Shown here piece after piece: positions 32,644-40,749 of a stretch of 64,000 bases of DNA. The stretch is taken from contig CAZNRN010000003.1 of the NCBI GenBank assembly GCA_964575605.1, forward strand, positions 141,957-205,956, written 5' to 3'. The DNA comes from JAPWJZ01 sp964575605. Lineage in GTDB: Bacteria; Pseudomonadota; Alphaproteobacteria; Micavibrionales; UBA2020. The notes beneath the pieces are model-generated. The model searched no databases, was not told the origin of the DNA, and saw only the letters and a program-made list of their open reading frames with translations. A program made the translations under genes and the position numbers. How positions within the stretch are numbered: position 1 is the first letter of the stretch; each line of letters starts with the position of its first letter.

Positions 32644-33673
32644 TTTTAGCCCCCAGCGTAATGCGGAAGGGTTTAGCGGCACGCGATTGCCCCTTGCCGG
32701 CGGAATATATCAATTTCCTCGTATCGAGAAGCGCAGCGAGGTCGTCGTGCCCCTTCTCACGCGCAATATTGGCGGCGGAAAGGCCATTTTTATTTCGCAG
32801 TAAGGGGCTGGCGCCCAGCTCCAGCAGTTTTTCCGCCATATATAGCTTTCCCTCTTCGGCTGCCCACATCAACGCGGTATAACCTTCGTTGGTCTGCGCA
32901 TCCAGCGGCAGTCCGCGGCGCGCCAGTTCCTCAACTATTCCCGCTTCACCGGCCCATGCTGCGTACATCAGCAACGTATGGCCTTTTTCATGATGCACCA
33001 TCAAAGAAGCGCCGCATTCAAGCAGCACGTCAAAGGCTTCACGGTTGTGCGATGTGATAGCCTCAGCCAGCGGCGTATACTTGTAATGTCCCGCCGCTTT
33101 GTCCAGGTCGGCGCCATGGGCGGCGAGGATCCGCAGAATACCAGCGTGGCCTGCTTCGGCCGCATAATGCGCGGCGGTTTTTCCGTTGCGATCCGTGCCT
33201 TCGGCATCTGCCCCTGCGTCAAGCAAAAGCTTAAGCAAGGTCTCTTTCCCCTGTTTCGCAGCCTGCAGGATCGGCAGCTTCTCATCATCGCGTATCGCGA
33301 TATTCGGGTCTGCCTTGTATTGCAGCAGTAGCTTTACCAATGGCGCGGAGGCCCGGTAATGCAGCACTGCATAAGCCAGCGGCGTTTCCTCGTCATATTC
33401 GCGCGATTTCTGGTTGACGTTCGCGCCGGCGGCCAGCAGCAGCCAGGCGCATTCGACAGAACTTTCGCACACAGCCTGGCGAAGCGGCGTCCAGCCATGC
33501 TTGTCGTAGGCGTTGATATCGGCAACTTCCTTTGTGTCGAGGATGCTGCGCACCTTCTCGACCTCCTTCTTACGCACGGCTTCGCAGAGGTCGTCGATCG
33601 TATAGCGCTCTCGCGCCTGCTGCGGCGCGGGAGTGGGCATCTCGTTGAACCTTTCGCCCACGACCTCCGTCAT
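32633..33673 (-). CDS. Ankyrin-repeat protein 1 of the cluster, tailed
   Basis: 346 residues, about eight to nine repeats, for example HGWTPLRQAVCESSVECAWL. The start at the ATG at 33673 (MTEVVGERFNEMP) is preferred over a TTG nine bases upstream because AGGGA lies at a usable distance. It ends RAAKPFRITLGAKNGQ, identical in its last 12 residues to the next gene. It is the first gene of the cluster, behind the promoter at 33746-33774. Confidence 0.92.
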   Translation of the reverse strand: MTEVVGERFNEMPTPAPQQARERYTIDDLCEAVRKKEVEKVRSILDTKEVADINAYDKHGWTPLRQAVCESSVECAWLLLAAGANVNQKSREYDEETPLAYAVLHYRASAPLVKLLLQYKADPNIAIRDDEKLPILQAAKQGKETLLKLLLDAGADAEGTDRNGKTAAHYAAEAGHAGILRILAAHGADLDKAAGHYKYTPLAEAITSHNREAFDVLLECGASLMVHHEKGHTLLMYAAWAGEAGIVEELARRGLPLDAQTNEGYTALMWAAEEGKLYMAEKLLELGASPLLRNKNGLSAANIAREKGHDDLAALLDTRKLIYSAGKGQSRAAKPFRITLGAKNGQ

Positions 33674-33745
33674 GATGCACAATCCCTGTCGTTACCGTGT
33701 TAAAAGTCTGAAGTGCTTTTGTTTTTTTGCTTTTAAAGTTTGGCT

Positions 33746-33774
33746 ATAATAACAAATTATTATGGGAAATGCAA
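33746..33774 (-). promoter_or_regulatory. Promoter and operator-like palindrome of the ankyrin cluster
   Basis: TTGCAT (33769-33774) and TATTAT (33746-33751) are 17 bases apart on the minus strand. The perfect inverted repeat ATAATAA-caaa-TTATTAT (33746-33763) overlaps the -10 box and part of the spacer, as repressor operators do. Further upstream is the 17-base element 33793-33809 shared with the 14503 gene. Confidence 0.5.
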
Positions 33775-33792
33775 AGGTTTTCACATCTTGGC

Positions 33793-33809
33793 AGAATCAT
33801 GTCAAATAT
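33793..33809 (-). repeat. 17-base upstream element shared with 14569-14585
   Basis: AGAATCATGTCAAATAT here and AGAATTATGTCAAATAT at 14569-14585 differ at one base. Both lie upstream of minus-strand genes whose products carry the C-terminal tail. The core TTGACAT on the coding strand is also present in the promoter of the 41298-41828 gene. It may be only a strong -35 region or a shared activator site. Confidence 0.45.
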
Positions 33810-33822
33810 TTGATTTTATTGA

Positions 33823-34554
33823 TTAATCCGGCTTGACAAAGCCGAGGTGCAGCCCCAGTTCATAACTCATCACAGAAAGGAAGGCCACGAGCAGCACATA
33901 GAAGGCAGCATAGAAGAACCTGTTTTCAGCGCTGATCGCATAGTAGGCCGCGTGCGCTGGATCCTTCGGGTCATATTTCATTGCCATGCGGATTTGGGGA
34001 AAAGCCATGAAGGCAATCAGCAGGAAAATCGGGCTGGGCTTCCACCAGAACAGGGCGACCAATATCGGTGCGCCCAGCAGCCAGATGCGCGGCGACAGCA
34101 CCGCCGTGATGCGCCCCCCGTCTAGCGGCGAAACGGGCACGAGGTTGAAAAGGTTCAGCATGAAACCCGCATAGGCCAGTCCCAGCAGCAACCGGTCGTC
34201 ACCCATTTCGCGCCCCACGAAATAGCAGGCAAGCGCGCCCAGCGTACCGACCAGCGGCCCGCCTAGGCCGACGTAAGCTTCGGTCTCGACGTCGTGCGGC
34301 TTGTCCTTCATGTCGATCCACGCGCCTACAAAGGGAATGAAGGTAGGCGCGCCGACTTTCAGCCCCCGCTGCCGCGCAGCGACATAATGCCCCATTTCAT
34401 GGACGAAGATCAGCAACACGATGCCAACCGCATAGCTCCACCCCATCCCCAGCGCATAGCCATAGGTCACGACCGACAGCAGCATAGTGCCCAGCGTCCA
34501 CAACACGGGCCCGAGCTTGCCTGCCGAAAGGAGGAGAAGGAGTGTCTTGATCAT
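33823..34554 (-). CDS. Site-2-type membrane metalloprotease (M50 family)
   Basis: 243 residues, about six membrane segments. The zinc motif H52-E-M-G-H56 and the second-ligand motif PLDGG (143-147) in a hydrophobic stretch are both intact, as in site-2 proteases. No PDZ or CBS domain. Members cut transmembrane segments of anti-sigma factors or handle short membrane peptides; the substrate here is unknown. It follows the DUF2167 gene by four bases, so the two probably share a transcript. Confidence 0.9.
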   Translation of the reverse strand: MIKTLLLLLSAGKLGPVLWTLGTMLLSVVTYGYALGMGWSYAVGIVLLIFVHEMGHYVAARQRGLKVGAPTFIPFVGAWIDMKDKPHDVETEAYVGLGGPLVGTLGALACYFVGREMGDDRLLLGLAYAGFMLNLFNLVPVSPLDGGRITAVLSPRIWLLGAPILVALFWWKPSPIFLLIAFMAFPQIRMAMKYDPKDPAHAAYYAISAENRFFYAAFYVLLVAFLSVMSYELGLHLGFVKPD

Positions 34555-34558
34555 TTAT

Positions 34559-35512
34559 TCAGGCGGAAGGCGTTTTTTTACGGCTGAAGAATTTCTTAAA
34601 CGCCGCCAAACCGCCCACCGCCACAAGGATGATGGCCTTGGCAAAGCTTTTGAAAAAGACCAGAAGGCCTGCTATAAGCCCAAGCTTTTTCGCAGCCACA
34701 CCGCCGACCAGCGCCAACAGGCCGTATTCGGCGACTTTGTCGGTTTTCGCGTCAAAGTCCTCGTAACGGCGGCCCTGTACGAACTTCAGGCCGGAAAGGA
34801 GCTTAGAAGCCACTTGCTTGTCTTTTTCTATCTGCCCCTGCGACGAGACAAGGTTCAAGCTGATATAACCGCCACGGCCCAGCATAAAGGTGTTGTAGTT
34901 CACGGCATTTTCAGTCTCGGCGGACACGGGCTTGCCGTCAGCGCCGATGTCACGGGCGGCAATTGACCAGACCAGCTGGTTCTTTTGCTTGTCGTAGGTA
35001 GGCTTTTGTATCCAGCCAACAACTTCCATCGCCGGCAGGTTGCGTTTGCTGCGCTCTTCGTTGTCTGCTTTCAGGCCCGCCTTCATGCTTTCAAGGATTT
35101 CATCGGCATTGAAATGATCACCCTCAGCGTCCTGGATATAGCCACTGTCGTCGTAATCGGCGACCACGAACCAGCCCCCGGCATCGTTTTCGGGCGCGAC
35201 GACACCCACCACCGTGTCACCGGCAGGGTTGCCCATGCTTTGCAATACGGCGACGGCCTGTTTCTCGGGCACGAACATCATGCCCTGCGGAATGGACATG
35301 GTCGCGATATCGCGCAGTTTCACCTCGGCCGGCCCGTGAACAACACCGGCCGCCAGTTCACGCGCCGCCTTCTCTTCGTCTGGAGTCATTTTGGCCTCTG
35401 ACGAAACCGCGGGGGCACCGTCCGGCTGCGGGGCCGGAGCCTGCGCAAATGCAGACGTGGAAAGGCACATCACGACAATCGCGGCGATGAAAAAGAATTT
35501 ATGGACGGTCAT
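34559..35512 (-). CDS. DUF2167 family membrane protein
   Basis: About 317 residues from the ATG at 35512 (MTVHKFFFIAAIVVMCLSTSAFAQ), whose N-terminus is a good signal peptide; an upstream extension of 25 residues has no support. The DUF2167 domain (about 70-255) includes GWFVVADYDDSGYIQDAEGD and YDKQKNQLVWSIAARD. One or two hydrophobic helices follow near the C-terminus before a Lys-rich end. Function unknown; it sits in the envelope and pairs with the M50 protease downstream. Confidence 0.85.
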   Translation of the reverse strand: MTVHKFFFIAAIVVMCLSTSAFAQAPAPQPDGAPAVSSEAKMTPDEEKAARELAAGVVHGPAEVKLRDIATMSIPQGMMFVPEKQAVAVLQSMGNPAGDTVVGVVAPENDAGGWFVVADYDDSGYIQDAEGDHFNADEILESMKAGLKADNEERSKRNLPAMEVVGWIQKPTYDKQKNQLVWSIAARDIGADGKPVSAETENAVNYNTFMLGRGGYISLNLVSSQGQIEKDKQVASKLLSGLKFVQGRRYEDFDAKTDKVAEYGLLALVGGVAAKKLGLIAGLLVFFKSFAKAIILVAVGGLAAFKKFFSRKKTPSA

Positions 35513-35596
35513 GTGACATGCTTTCAAAAGGTTGGAAACGGGATACGCATTTATAGCACCACGTCCCGCGCCTTGGAAGGCTGACAACAGGTAATA

Positions 35597-37144
35597 TCAG
35601 GCTTGGAAGGGCAGACGCTCGGCGCGAATTTTCGAAATACGGCGCCCCTGCATCTCTATGACTTCCAGCTTCCAGCCGCTCCAGTCGAGTATCGCGCCTT
35701 TTTCCGGCATATGGCCAAGCTCGTGCAGCATTAGACCGGCGACTGTACTGAAACGCCCGTCGGGCTCGTAATCGACGCCAAGGCGGGAACGCAGGTCGTA
35801 GATTGACGACATGCCGTCGATAACCAACGCGCCCTCTTCTTCCGAAATCAGAGGCTTTTCGTCCTCGTGGTCGGGGAATTCACCGGCGATGGCTTCCAGC
35901 AGGTCGAGGCGCGTGACGACACCCGCCATGCTCCCTGCCTCATCGACAACAACCGCCAGGTCGACGGGCTTTTTCTTGAAAATTTCCAGCATATCGATGA
36001 CAGGCACACTGCGTTGGACGAACAGTGGCTCCCGCAGCAGCCGGGAGATCGAAGGCGTAGTTTTTTCAAGCGCCGCCATCATCAAGTCATCGCGCCGCAG
36101 CGTCCCCATCACATTGTCGACAGCGCCATCGACGGCAAGGATGTGCGAGCGTGAATAGCGCATCATCTTGTCCAGCAACTCGTCGTAGGGCAGCGTGATG
36201 TCGATGTACTCTACATCGATACGCGGCGTCATGATGGTATGCACGGGCCTCTCTGAGAGGTTCAGAACAGCGCGCATCATTTCTTTTTCAGCGGGTGCCA
36301 GCGCGCCCACCTGCGCCGCTTCCTGTAGTACAACGTTGGCCTCGCGCGCCTCTTCCGCGTCTTCCAGCGGTTTTGCGCCCATTAGTTTCAAGATGGCATC
36401 GGCCGCGCGTTCGCGCACGTCGCTGTTGCTGACGCGTTTTTTCATCTTTACCAACGCGATCTGGTTGATGGCCTCGATCATGATCGAGAAAGCGATGGCG
36501 GCATAGAGATAACCCTTTGGGATATGGATGCCGAAGCCGTCGAGGATCAGGCTGAGGCCGACCATCAGGAGGAAACCAAGGCAGAGCATCACGACCGTTG
36601 GGTGTTTGTTCACAAAAGCCGTCAGGCGCTTGCTGACTGTCACCATAATAAAAATAGCGACCGTCACTGCGCCGACCATGATGGCCAGGTGGTCGGTCAT
36701 GCCGATCGCCATGATGACAGCATCGAGCGAGAAAACGGCGTCGAGGATGACGATCTGGGCCACAACCATCCAGAACTGCGCCTTCAGCTTGCCCTTGGGG
36801 CTGCGCGAGAGGCCCTCGACCCGGTGATGAACCTCAGTCGTCGCTTTACACAGCAGGAAGGCGCCGCCGCCGATAAGGATCAAATCGCGTGCAGAGAAAA
36901 CAAATCCCGGCGCCTGCAGCAGCGGCGCGGTAAAGGACGCTAGCCAGGAAATTCCCGCCAGCATGCCAATGCGCATGGCGAGCGCCAGGAAGAGGCCGAG
37001 ACGGCGCGCCTGGTCGCGCTGCTTTTGCGGCAGCTTGTCGACGAGGATGGCGATGAATACGAGGTTGTCGATGCCAAGGACAAGTTCGAGCACGACAAGC
37101 GTGACGAAACCGGCCCAGGCCGCCGGGTCAAGGAGCAATTCCAT
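35597..37144 (-). CDS. TerC family membrane protein with CBS and CorC/HlyC domains
   Basis: 515 residues. TerC membrane domain at 1-240 with the conserved acidic LELVLGIDNLVFIAIL segment, then a CBS pair (about 300-430) and a CorC/HlyC-associated domain (about 440-515). This is the architecture of E. coli YoaE/YegH. TerC proteins are linked to metal (manganese, tellurite) homeostasis; CBS pairs often bind adenine nucleotides. It lies 29 bases downstream of nusG on the same strand. Confidence 0.93.
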   Translation of the reverse strand: MELLLDPAAWAGFVTLVVLELVLGIDNLVFIAILVDKLPQKQRDQARRLGLFLALAMRIGMLAGISWLASFTAPLLQAPGFVFSARDLILIGGGAFLLCKATTEVHHRVEGLSRSPKGKLKAQFWMVVAQIVILDAVFSLDAVIMAIGMTDHLAIMVGAVTVAIFIMVTVSKRLTAFVNKHPTVVMLCLGFLLMVGLSLILDGFGIHIPKGYLYAAIAFSIMIEAINQIALVKMKKRVSNSDVRERAADAILKLMGAKPLEDAEEAREANVVLQEAAQVGALAPAEKEMMRAVLNLSERPVHTIMTPRIDVEYIDITLPYDELLDKMMRYSRSHILAVDGAVDNVMGTLRRDDLMMAALEKTTPSISRLLREPLFVQRSVPVIDMLEIFKKKPVDLAVVVDEAGSMAGVVTRLDLLEAIAGEFPDHEDEKPLISEEEGALVIDGMSSIYDLRSRLGVDYEPDGRFSTVAGLMLHELGHMPEKGAILDWSGWKLEVIEMQGRRISKIRAERLPFQA

Positions 37145-37173
37145 TTACAGGAGCCCCGAGACGGCAGAAGCCA

Positions 37174-37707
37174 TCAGACTTTTTCCACCTGGCTGAAATC
37201 GAGTTCGACGGGGGTCGAGCGGCCGAAGATGGAGACCAGCACCTTGAGGCGCGATTTGTCTTCGTCGATTTCTTCGACCGTGCCGTTGAACGAGTTGAAC
37301 GGGCCGTCGCAGACCTTGACCTGCTCGCCGATTTCGTAAGAAACCGAAGGACGGGGACGTTCTGCGCCTTCGACGACCTGCTTCAGCAGGCGCTGTGCTT
37401 CGCCTTCCGAAATCGGCTGGGGCTTGGTGCCGCTGGCGCCGAGGAAGCCGGTAACCTTGGGCGTGTTTTTCACGAGGTGCCAGGCTTCGTCATTCATGTC
37501 CATTTTCACCAGTACGTAGCCTGGGAAGAACTTGCGCTCGGCGTTGACTTTCTGGCCGCGGCGGACCTCCACCACTTCCTCGGTCGGGACCATCACTTCG
37601 GTGATGAACTGGTCGAGGTTGCGCTTCTTGGCGCCCTCAATGATCGACGAGGCGACCTTTTTCTCGAAACCCGAATAAACGTGGAGGACGTACCAGCGCT
37701 GTGCCAT
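37174..37707 (-). CDS. nusG: Transcription termination/antitermination protein NusG
   Basis: 177 residues. The NGN domain opens MAQRWYVLHVYSGFEKKVAS and contains RKFFPGYVLVKMDMND. The C-terminal KOW domain has EQVKVCDGPFNSFNGTVEEI, where the usual GPF...G turn is intact. NusG couples RNA polymerase to Rho or the ribosome. It follows secE by 17 bases. The gene normally next to it, rplK, is 10 kb away. Confidence 0.97.
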   Translation of the reverse strand: MAQRWYVLHVYSGFEKKVASSIIEGAKKRNLDQFITEVMVPTEEVVEVRRGQKVNAERKFFPGYVLVKMDMNDEAWHLVKNTPKVTGFLGASGTKPQPISEGEAQRLLKQVVEGAERPRPSVSYEIGEQVKVCDGPFNSFNGTVEEIDEDKSRLKVLVSIFGRSTPVELDFSQVEKV

Positions 37708-37724
37708 TTTAAAAAAACCTTAAA

Positions 37725-37919
37725 TTACCCTTGAGTGCCGAATTGCAGGACGAACTGCACGCCGTGCTTGATGACGAAGTCGATCGCGAGGAGGATGAAG
37801 CTCATGATCACGATCATGACGCTGACGACAAATGTCGTCATCATCGTTTCCTTGCGGCTGGGCCAGGTGACTTTGGACCCTTCCTGTTTGACTTCCTTCA
37901 AGAACTTGATGGCGTTCAT
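37725..37919 (-). CDS. secE: Preprotein translocase subunit SecE
   Basis: 64 residues, the short single-span form. The amphipathic helix FLKEVKQEGSKVTWPSRKET with the conserved K-V-TWPS-R motif precedes one membrane segment (about 28-52). SecE stabilises SecY in the translocon. It lies between tRNA-Trp and nusG, the conserved order. Confidence 0.97.
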   Translation of the reverse strand: MNAIKFLKEVKQEGSKVTWPSRKETMMTTFVVSVMIVIMSFILLAIDFVIKHGVQFVLQFGTQG

Positions 37920-37963
37920 CTTGTTACCTTTTCAGTGTTTGGCCTGCCGACCTTTTTGGAAGA

Positions 37964-38039
37964 TGGCAGGAGCGGGGGGACTCGAACCCACAACCCTCGG
38001 TTTTGGAGACCGATATTCTACCAATTGAACTACGCTCCT
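37964..38039 (-). tRNA. trnW: tRNA-Trp (anticodon CCA)
   Basis: 76 bases on the minus strand. The 7-bp acceptor stem AGGAGCG/CGCTCCT, the anticodon loop CTCCAAA with CCA, the T-arm GGTTCGAGTC and an encoded 3' CCA are all present. It precedes secE-nusG as in many proteobacteria. Confidence 0.97.
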
Positions 38040-38124
38040 TTAGCCCGCTTTTCCCGCTGCGACCCCTCGTTTCCGGAAGCCGGATTCGATTAAGTCTAGA
38101 ATGTAGGGGAATAACGTAAGTGGG

Positions 38125-38152
38125 TATATAACGCAGTTTTTCGCCATTTCAA
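38125..38152 (-). promoter_or_regulatory. Promoter of tRNA-Trp-secE-nusG
   Basis: On the minus strand TTGAAA (38147-38152) and TATATA (38125-38130) are 16 bases apart, about 85 bases upstream of tRNA-Trp. Confidence 0.55.
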
Positions 38153-38223
38153 AGCAAAAAATGGCACTCCGCCCGGAGGGCTTCATAAAGGTTAATTGTA
38201 TTAAGGGGTTATCGATACCCAAC

Positions 38224-38865
38224 TTAACGCTTGGCTGGAGCAGTCAGGATGACGTCGACGTTGAAATAAAGGCTACCGGTTTCATCGGTCGCCGGATTAA
38301 CGTAATTAAGCACGTCCCAGAAGTGGCCGTCACGCTGACTGAATTCCTGGCTGACCAGCTGGTAGTGGAAATATGTCTTGAGGATCAGGTTTTCCTCAGC
38401 CGGGTCGATAACTTTGAAGGCGGTTTCAGGTGTCTTGCCATCCCCGCTCGCAGTGATCGCGCTGACAATGCCCGCCAGTGCTTTCTGGTGGAAGCTGCGG
38501 TCGGTACGGGTCAGCTTCGCCTTGTCGATCATGTCCAGCGCCTGTAGGTGCGAACGGTAATGGGCAAAGTGCTGAGCCAGAAGGGTATTGTACGACATCT
38601 GGGCCTCGGGACTGGGATCAGAAACGGCCAGCTGCCCGGCGCGCTGCAACGCATACCAGATCGCCTGCGCCCCGCCATAAGGCTCGTAGAACGAGGTTTT
38701 GATGTACAGGTCGCGGAGCTTGGGCCAGTCAGGTTCGGCCTTGCCAGACATCGCCTGCTCGACGAGACCAAGGTATTGCTGGTCCACGGTGCTGGCAGCC
38801 GAGATAGCGGGTACGGCAAGAGCCAGTCCAAGAACCATAATCAACAGATAAGCGAGACGTTTCAC
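38224..38865 (-). CDS. Secreted DUF4919-like protein
   Basis: 213 residues with a signal peptide (MKRLAYLLIMVLGLALAVPA, cut after ISA). The C-terminal half GDGKTPETAFKVIDPAEENL, the FHYQLVSQEF segment and the final YFNVDVIL strand resemble the DUF4919 family of uncharacterised exported proteins. The N-terminal half (WPKLRDLYIKTSFYEPYGGA) is also family-like. Function unknown. It ends upstream of the tRNA-Trp promoter and is probably monocistronic. Confidence 0.82.
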   Translation of the reverse strand: MKRLAYLLIMVLGLALAVPAISAASTVDQQYLGLVEQAMSGKAEPDWPKLRDLYIKTSFYEPYGGAQAIWYALQRAGQLAVSDPSPEAQMSYNTLLAQHFAHYRSHLQALDMIDKAKLTRTDRSFHQKALAGIVSAITASGDGKTPETAFKVIDPAEENLILKTYFHYQLVSQEFSQRDGHFWDVLNYVNPATDETGSLYFNVDVILTAPAKR

Positions 38866-38912
38866 AAATCCCCCGAGAATAAAGACTCTGCCAGTATATG
38901 CGCTAGGTGGAA

Positions 38913-38942
38913 TAAAAAAAACAGGCTTTTTCAGCAGCCTGC
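38913..38942 (-). terminator. Intrinsic terminator after the CYTH gene
   Basis: On the minus strand CAGGCT/AGCCTG with an 8-base loop is followed by eight T. It lies about 115 bases past the CYTH stop codon. The bases between (38943-39055) hold nothing I recognise. Confidence 0.7.
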
Positions 38943-39055
38943 CTTCTTACCGTAACAAACGGAAATTCAGTGCCCGCCCCGCAAGGGGATAAAAGTTTTG
39001 CATTTATATCATGTATTTAAAATGAATATTTCACATGAAACATTCAAAGCAAAGG

Positions 39056-39775
39056 TCAGAAGGCCCTGTTCTTTGCATGCGCGCGGCGGTAAAGACGGCT
39101 ACCCTGCTGCGCCTTCGAAAGCGTCTGCACCTTGGCGGAGCGCGCGATCTTTTTAATCTTGCCGCGTAAAAGCTCGATTGTTTCAGGGCTTCCGCTCTTT
39201 ACCTCAAGTTCAACCTCATAAAATGGATAGTGCTTGCGGTCGCTACCGATAATGATGGCGCCCACATCAAATGCCACCTCGAGGATGCCGCGCTTCTTCC
39301 CGCGCCCTACTCTCAAGTTGAACGCGCGGCGCTCAATCGCTGCTGTAAAGATGTGAACCATTTTCTTGTTGTGAAAAGGTTTTACGGCTGAACGGCACTG
39401 ACGATCGGAAACCTTTGTTAGCACGGGCGCATGGAAGCGGATCATGTCCTTGCATTCCTTACGCAGGAATACACCCTTGGCTAATGTTTGCCTGATGTCG
39501 GCAGGCGGCACGTCGAATTTCACGGTCTGCTCGTAGCCGCCAATCTTGCCGTTCTTGCCGGGCTTGTACTGCATGCGTAGTGAAATTGAATTCTGGTAAA
39601 GGCGCAGGTCAGGCGTATCGTAATACGCGCGCGGCATATATTTATGTTCGATCTTCTTGCCGATGGCTTTTTTCTTGAGCGCCCTGAACAGCTTTTCAAG
39701 GTCGGCGGGAGAGAGCGCGATCTTGAGCTCCTGCTCGATCTCGCTCTTGTCTTTCTTGTTGTTTTTCTTGCGCAT
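39056..39775 (-). CDS. CYTH domain protein (triphosphate tunnel enzyme family)
   Basis: 239 residues. The EQELK sequence (E14, E16, K18) is the ExExK hallmark of CYTH enzymes. The following strands AYYDTPDLRLYQNSISLRMQ, GYEQTVKF and YEVELEVKSG match the tunnel. Such enzymes hydrolyse inorganic triphosphate or act on other triphosphates. No CHAD domain is attached, but the Lys/Arg-rich C-terminus may bind polyanions. It follows an 80-residue gene by 11 bases. Confidence 0.88.
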   Translation of the reverse strand: MRKKNNKKDKSEIEQELKIALSPADLEKLFRALKKKAIGKKIEHKYMPRAYYDTPDLRLYQNSISLRMQYKPGKNGKIGGYEQTVKFDVPPADIRQTLAKGVFLRKECKDMIRFHAPVLTKVSDRQCRSAVKPFHNKKMVHIFTAAIERRAFNLRVGRGKKRGILEVAFDVGAIIIGSDRKHYPFYEVELEVKSGSPETIELLRGKIKKIARSAKVQTLSKAQQGSRLYRRAHAKNRAF

Positions 39776-39786
39776 TTCTCGGGACG

Positions 39787-40029
39787 TCAGATTTGGCAGG
39801 GTTGCTTCAGCAAAGGTTCGACCGCTTCGCGGACCGTTGCCCCCAGCCTGTCGAGCTGGCGGCGCAGGGCGTCGCTGATCTGGGCGATGTGGAGGCGGTG
39901 CGCCTGTTCGTTAACGGAGAGCACCTCGGCAAAGACGGCAGAAAGCCACGACGCATGCTCGAAGTTCTCGGCCGAGCACTGGACGATAAAAGACGGTGCC
40001 TTTTGGGCTTCCTGCTGCGGAGCTGCCAT
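39787..40029 (-). CDS. Small hypothetical protein
   Basis: 80 residues, no family recognised; mostly helical, with a Leu-rich C-terminal half (LRRQLDRLGATVREAVEPLL). An AAGGGA motif lies six bases upstream. It precedes the CYTH gene with an 11-base gap, so the two are likely co-transcribed. The plus-strand frame in the same place lacks a ribosome site. Confidence 0.65.
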   Translation of the reverse strand: MAAPQQEAQKAPSFIVQCSAENFEHASWLSAVFAEVLSVNEQAHRLHIAQISDALRRQLDRLGATVREAVEPLLKQPCQI

Positions 40030-40229
40030 TGATTTTCCCTTATACGAGAGATTTACACGCCTCTAGCCGCCCGCTGAAGCCATTATGCGACAAAGACATG
40101 GCGCAATCAATAATTTAATCAGGGGAATAGGTTTTTTTGCTGAACTTACGCGAAAGCGCCTTGTCACAGCTGCGGTTCCTGATGCCTTGCATGAACCCGT
40201 TAAGAGAAACCTCGAAATTCACATACAAA

Positions 40230-40243
40230 CTGCCGCGTGGCAG
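40230..40243 (-). terminator. Weak terminator after the tailed triplet
   Basis: A small CTGCC-acgc-GGCAG hairpin followed by TTTG lies 12 bases past the last gene of the triplet on the minus strand. Short and with a poor T-run. Confidence 0.35.
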
Positions 40244-40255
40244 TCCGCGTCGTAC

Positions 40256-40747
40256 TTAGTTCGGTTTCAATTTAATCGGATGCATCACTTTGATAGGCTT
40301 CGGCGGTTCTTTTTCCGGATAGATTGCCTTGCCTTTGTAGACGACAGGATATCCCTTCACGCTTTCAGGCAACACCCCGGTAAAAAGCCTCGTGATACCG
40401 CGGTGGTAACTGCCCCCTTCTGCGAAGGGCTGCGCGTCATCGGTATCGGTCATAAAAGCCGTGACTTTTCCTGCGAGCTCTTTGGGGATCTGTGCCAGCA
40501 CTTCGGAAATATCCGGTTTGAAAAATGACGGCGCACCGTAGCTGTGATAAGTCACGATCGTATCGATTTCCGTCAACCCTTTCGCGGCTTCCATAAGCTC
40601 GGGATCCCAGGTAAAGGCCGTGGTTTCAAGGTCGCAGGGCTTGATGAAATGCGGCCGGCCTTTTTCGTCCGCTTTCATGGGTTTGATGCGGAAAGCACGC
40701 GCGAGCAGTTCGTCCCTGGACAGTTTAGGAAGTTCTTTTTTAGGCAT
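40256..40747 (-). CDS. Tailed paralogue 3 of a three-gene array
   Basis: 163 residues, no known family. It shares with its two upstream neighbours an N-terminal block (LLARAFRIKPMKADEKGRPH then FIK) and the same overall length and layout. The ending PIKVMHPIKLKP is almost the same as that of the 61413 product. No signal peptide or membrane segment. It starts two bases after the preceding gene stops. Soluble, cytosolic by appearance. Confidence 0.85.
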   Translation of the reverse strand: MPKKELPKLSRDELLARAFRIKPMKADEKGRPHFIKPCDLETTAFTWDPELMEAAKGLTEIDTIVTYHSYGAPSFFKPDISEVLAQIPKELAGKVTAFMTDTDDAQPFAEGGSYHRGITRLFTGVLPESVKGYPVVYKGKAIYPEKEPPKPIKVMHPIKLKPN

Positions 40748-40749
40748 GG

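Noticed and set aside
29783..33673. Ankyrin repeats as a CRISPR-like or other DNA repeat array
   Set aside because: The repetition is at protein level, with diverged DNA copies of about 99 bases and open frames throughout; there are no spacers.
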